A stretch of 5,778 bases of DNA, from assembly GCA_013203755.1 (NCBI GenBank), contig JABMPI010000518.1:1-5778 (forward strand). Direction: 5' to 3'. Below the pieces are notes generated by a model that searched no databases, had not been told where the DNA came from, and worked only from the letters and a program-made list of their open reading frames with translations. Source of the DNA: Bacteroidota bacterium (GTDB lineage: Bacteria > Bacteroidota > Bacteroidia > Bacteroidales > Prolixibacteraceae). Of this stretch, positions 4,607 through 5,778 are shown piece after piece. Numbering within the stretch: the first letter of the stretch is position 1; the number at the start of each line of letters is the position of its first letter. Made by a program: the position numbers and the translations under genes.

Positions 4607-5778
4607 TGTCACTCCTGGTTTAGTTTACGTTACGGTGCAATTTCACCGGAAAAGTTATTGGAAGAACTTTCAGAAAAAGGTTTTTCCAGTTTTGCTTTGA
4701 CTGATATTAATAATACATCGGCGAGTATCGACTTTGTACGATTAGCTAAAAAATACAATATAAAGCCTGTTTTGGGAATCGATTTCCGAAAAGGAATTCA
4801 TCAGAAATACATTGCATTAGCAAAAAACAATACCGGTTTTCAAGCTTTAAACCAGTTTCTAACAAAACAGCTTTCAGAAAAAACAGAGTTGAATGATGAT
4901 GCCCCTGAAATTGAAAATACGATTATTATTTATCCTCTTAAGAAGAAGAAATATAGCCAATTAAAAGAGAATGAGTTGGTTGGAATAAAAGCTTCGGAAC
5001 TGGCAAAACTGCCCTTTTCTGAATGGCAACATCATTTAAATAAACTGGTAGTTCTTCAACCGATTTCATTTAGAAACAAACGCGATTATAATATCCACCG
5101 GCTTTTACGTGCCATAGAAAATAATGTATTATTAAGCCGCTTGCCTCTTTCGGAACAAACTGCGCCAGACGAAATAATTCTTTCAAAACAGGAACTTTTA
5201 GAAGCCTTTAAAGAGTATCCTGAAATCATTCAAAATACTCAGCAAATTTTGGCAGATTGTTCCATCGAGTTTGAATATGGAACAAATAAAAACAAACAGT
5301 ATTTTACCAATTCGCAGGAGGAAGATTTTATTCTATTACGGAAAGAGTGTAAAAAGGGGTTGAAATACCGATTTGGAAAACCCAGCAAGGAAGTTGTTGA
5401 GCGTATGGAAAAAGAGTACAAAATGATTACCGAATTGGGGTTTAGCTCTTACTTTTTAATTAACAGGGATCTTGTTAAATATGCTCGTAGTAAAGGATTT
5501 CCGTATGTGGGGCGGGGCAGTGGTGCTAATAGTATGGTTGCTTATTTACTGCAAATTACAAATGTAGATCCCATTGAACTCGACCTCTATTTCGAACGAT
5601 TTATCAATCCATTTCGAACCAATCCACCTGATTTTGATATTGATTTCTCGTGGACTGACCGCGATGACATTACCAATTATATTTTCGATAAATATGGTTG
5701 GGAAAAAGCAGCTTTACTAGGTTCTTACATCACGTTTGAAAAGAAATCGGCGCTCCGTGAAATTGGAAAAGTTTTTGG
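4595..5778 (+). CDS. DNA polymerase III alpha subunit, second-type (DnaE2-like), 3' end outside the window
   Basis: The first 394 residues of a C-family polymerase are visible. Residues 1 to about 200 align with the PHP domain. Its metal-binding motifs are degraded: the usual HxH...DG reads N4-C-H6...Y13-G14, the usual TDH reads T36-D37-I38, and the ligand in the GxE motif is Asp (GIDF). PHP-based 3'-5' proofreading is therefore unlikely. The palm follows, with Y304-V-GRGSG (306-310) and PDFDIDF, where D346 and D348 match E. coli D401 and D403. The third catalytic Asp lies beyond the window. The palm motif comes about 55 residues earlier than in E. coli DnaE, so the N-terminal part is compact. 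An in-frame TAA at 4586-4588 makes ATG 4595 the first possible start; the N-terminus fits the family. Being downstream of dinB and the S24 repressor suggests a damage-induced mutagenic polymerase rather than the main replicase, though this rests on context and the altered PHP domain. Confidence 0.9.
   Translation, partial: MLINCHSWFSLRYGAISPEKLLEELSEKGFSSFALTDINNTSASIDFVRLAKKYNIKPVLGIDFRKGIHQKYIALAKNNTGFQALNQFLTKQLSEKTELNDDAPEIENTIIIYPLKKKKYSQLKENELVGIKASELAKLPFSEWQHHLNKLVVLQPISFRNKRDYNIHRLLRAIENNVLLSRLPLSEQTAPDEIILSKQELLEAFKEYPEIIQNTQQILADCSIEFEYGTNKNKQYFTNSQEEDFILLRKECKKGLKYRFGKPSKEVVERMEKEYKMITELGFSSYFLINRDLVKYARSKGFPYVGRGSGANSMVAYLLQITNVDPIELDLYFERFINPFRTNPPDFDIDFSWTDRDDITNYIFDKYGWEKAALLGSYITFEKKSALREIGKVF

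Overview
The window looks like chromosomal DNA from a Bacteroidetes (Bacteroidota) bacterium, possibly in the Marinilabiliales/Prolixibacteraceae range. The placement is inferred from A+T-rich DNA, start codons without clear Shine-Dalgarno sequences, a DUF349 repeat protein with a long Glu/Val/Lys-rich N-terminus, and gaps filled with short repeats of kinds I associate with that phylum. It cannot be proved without a search.

Layout. Bases 1-2030 (+) hold the 3' part of a DUF349 protein gene. Its frame is open to the left edge, so the GTG at 246 is not its true start. A Rho-independent terminator follows (2054-2080), then a short gap with a palindromic element (2144-2198). Bases 2218-2928 (-) encode a repressor with an XRE-type helix-turn-helix and a LexA/CI-like self-cleaving S24 domain. 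A 225-bp divergent control region (2929-3153) contains a long imperfect hairpin made of 9-10 bp periodic CTGAT/ATCAG blocks, a 17-bp dyad, and an inverted repeat that ends 2 bp before the next start codon. Bases 3154-4368 (+) encode a catalytically intact Y-family DNA polymerase IV (dinB). After a 226-bp gap with a 13-bp tandem repeat comes the 5' part of a second-type DNA polymerase III alpha subunit (dnaE-like, 4595 to the window end), whose PHP domain has lost several metal ligands.

How the genes fit together. The last three genes look like a compact DNA-damage-inducible translesion or mutagenesis module: a self-cleaving repressor divergent from a TLS polymerase, followed by an alpha subunit that probably cannot proofread through its own PHP domain. 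This parallels the known lexA2-imuA-imuB-dnaE2 cassettes of other bacteria. Here there is no imuA, and an active DinB occupies the place of the non-catalytic ImuB. The regulatory link and the shared function are inferences from domain content and gene order. The DUF349 gene is terminated separately, points toward the repressor gene and is probably unrelated.
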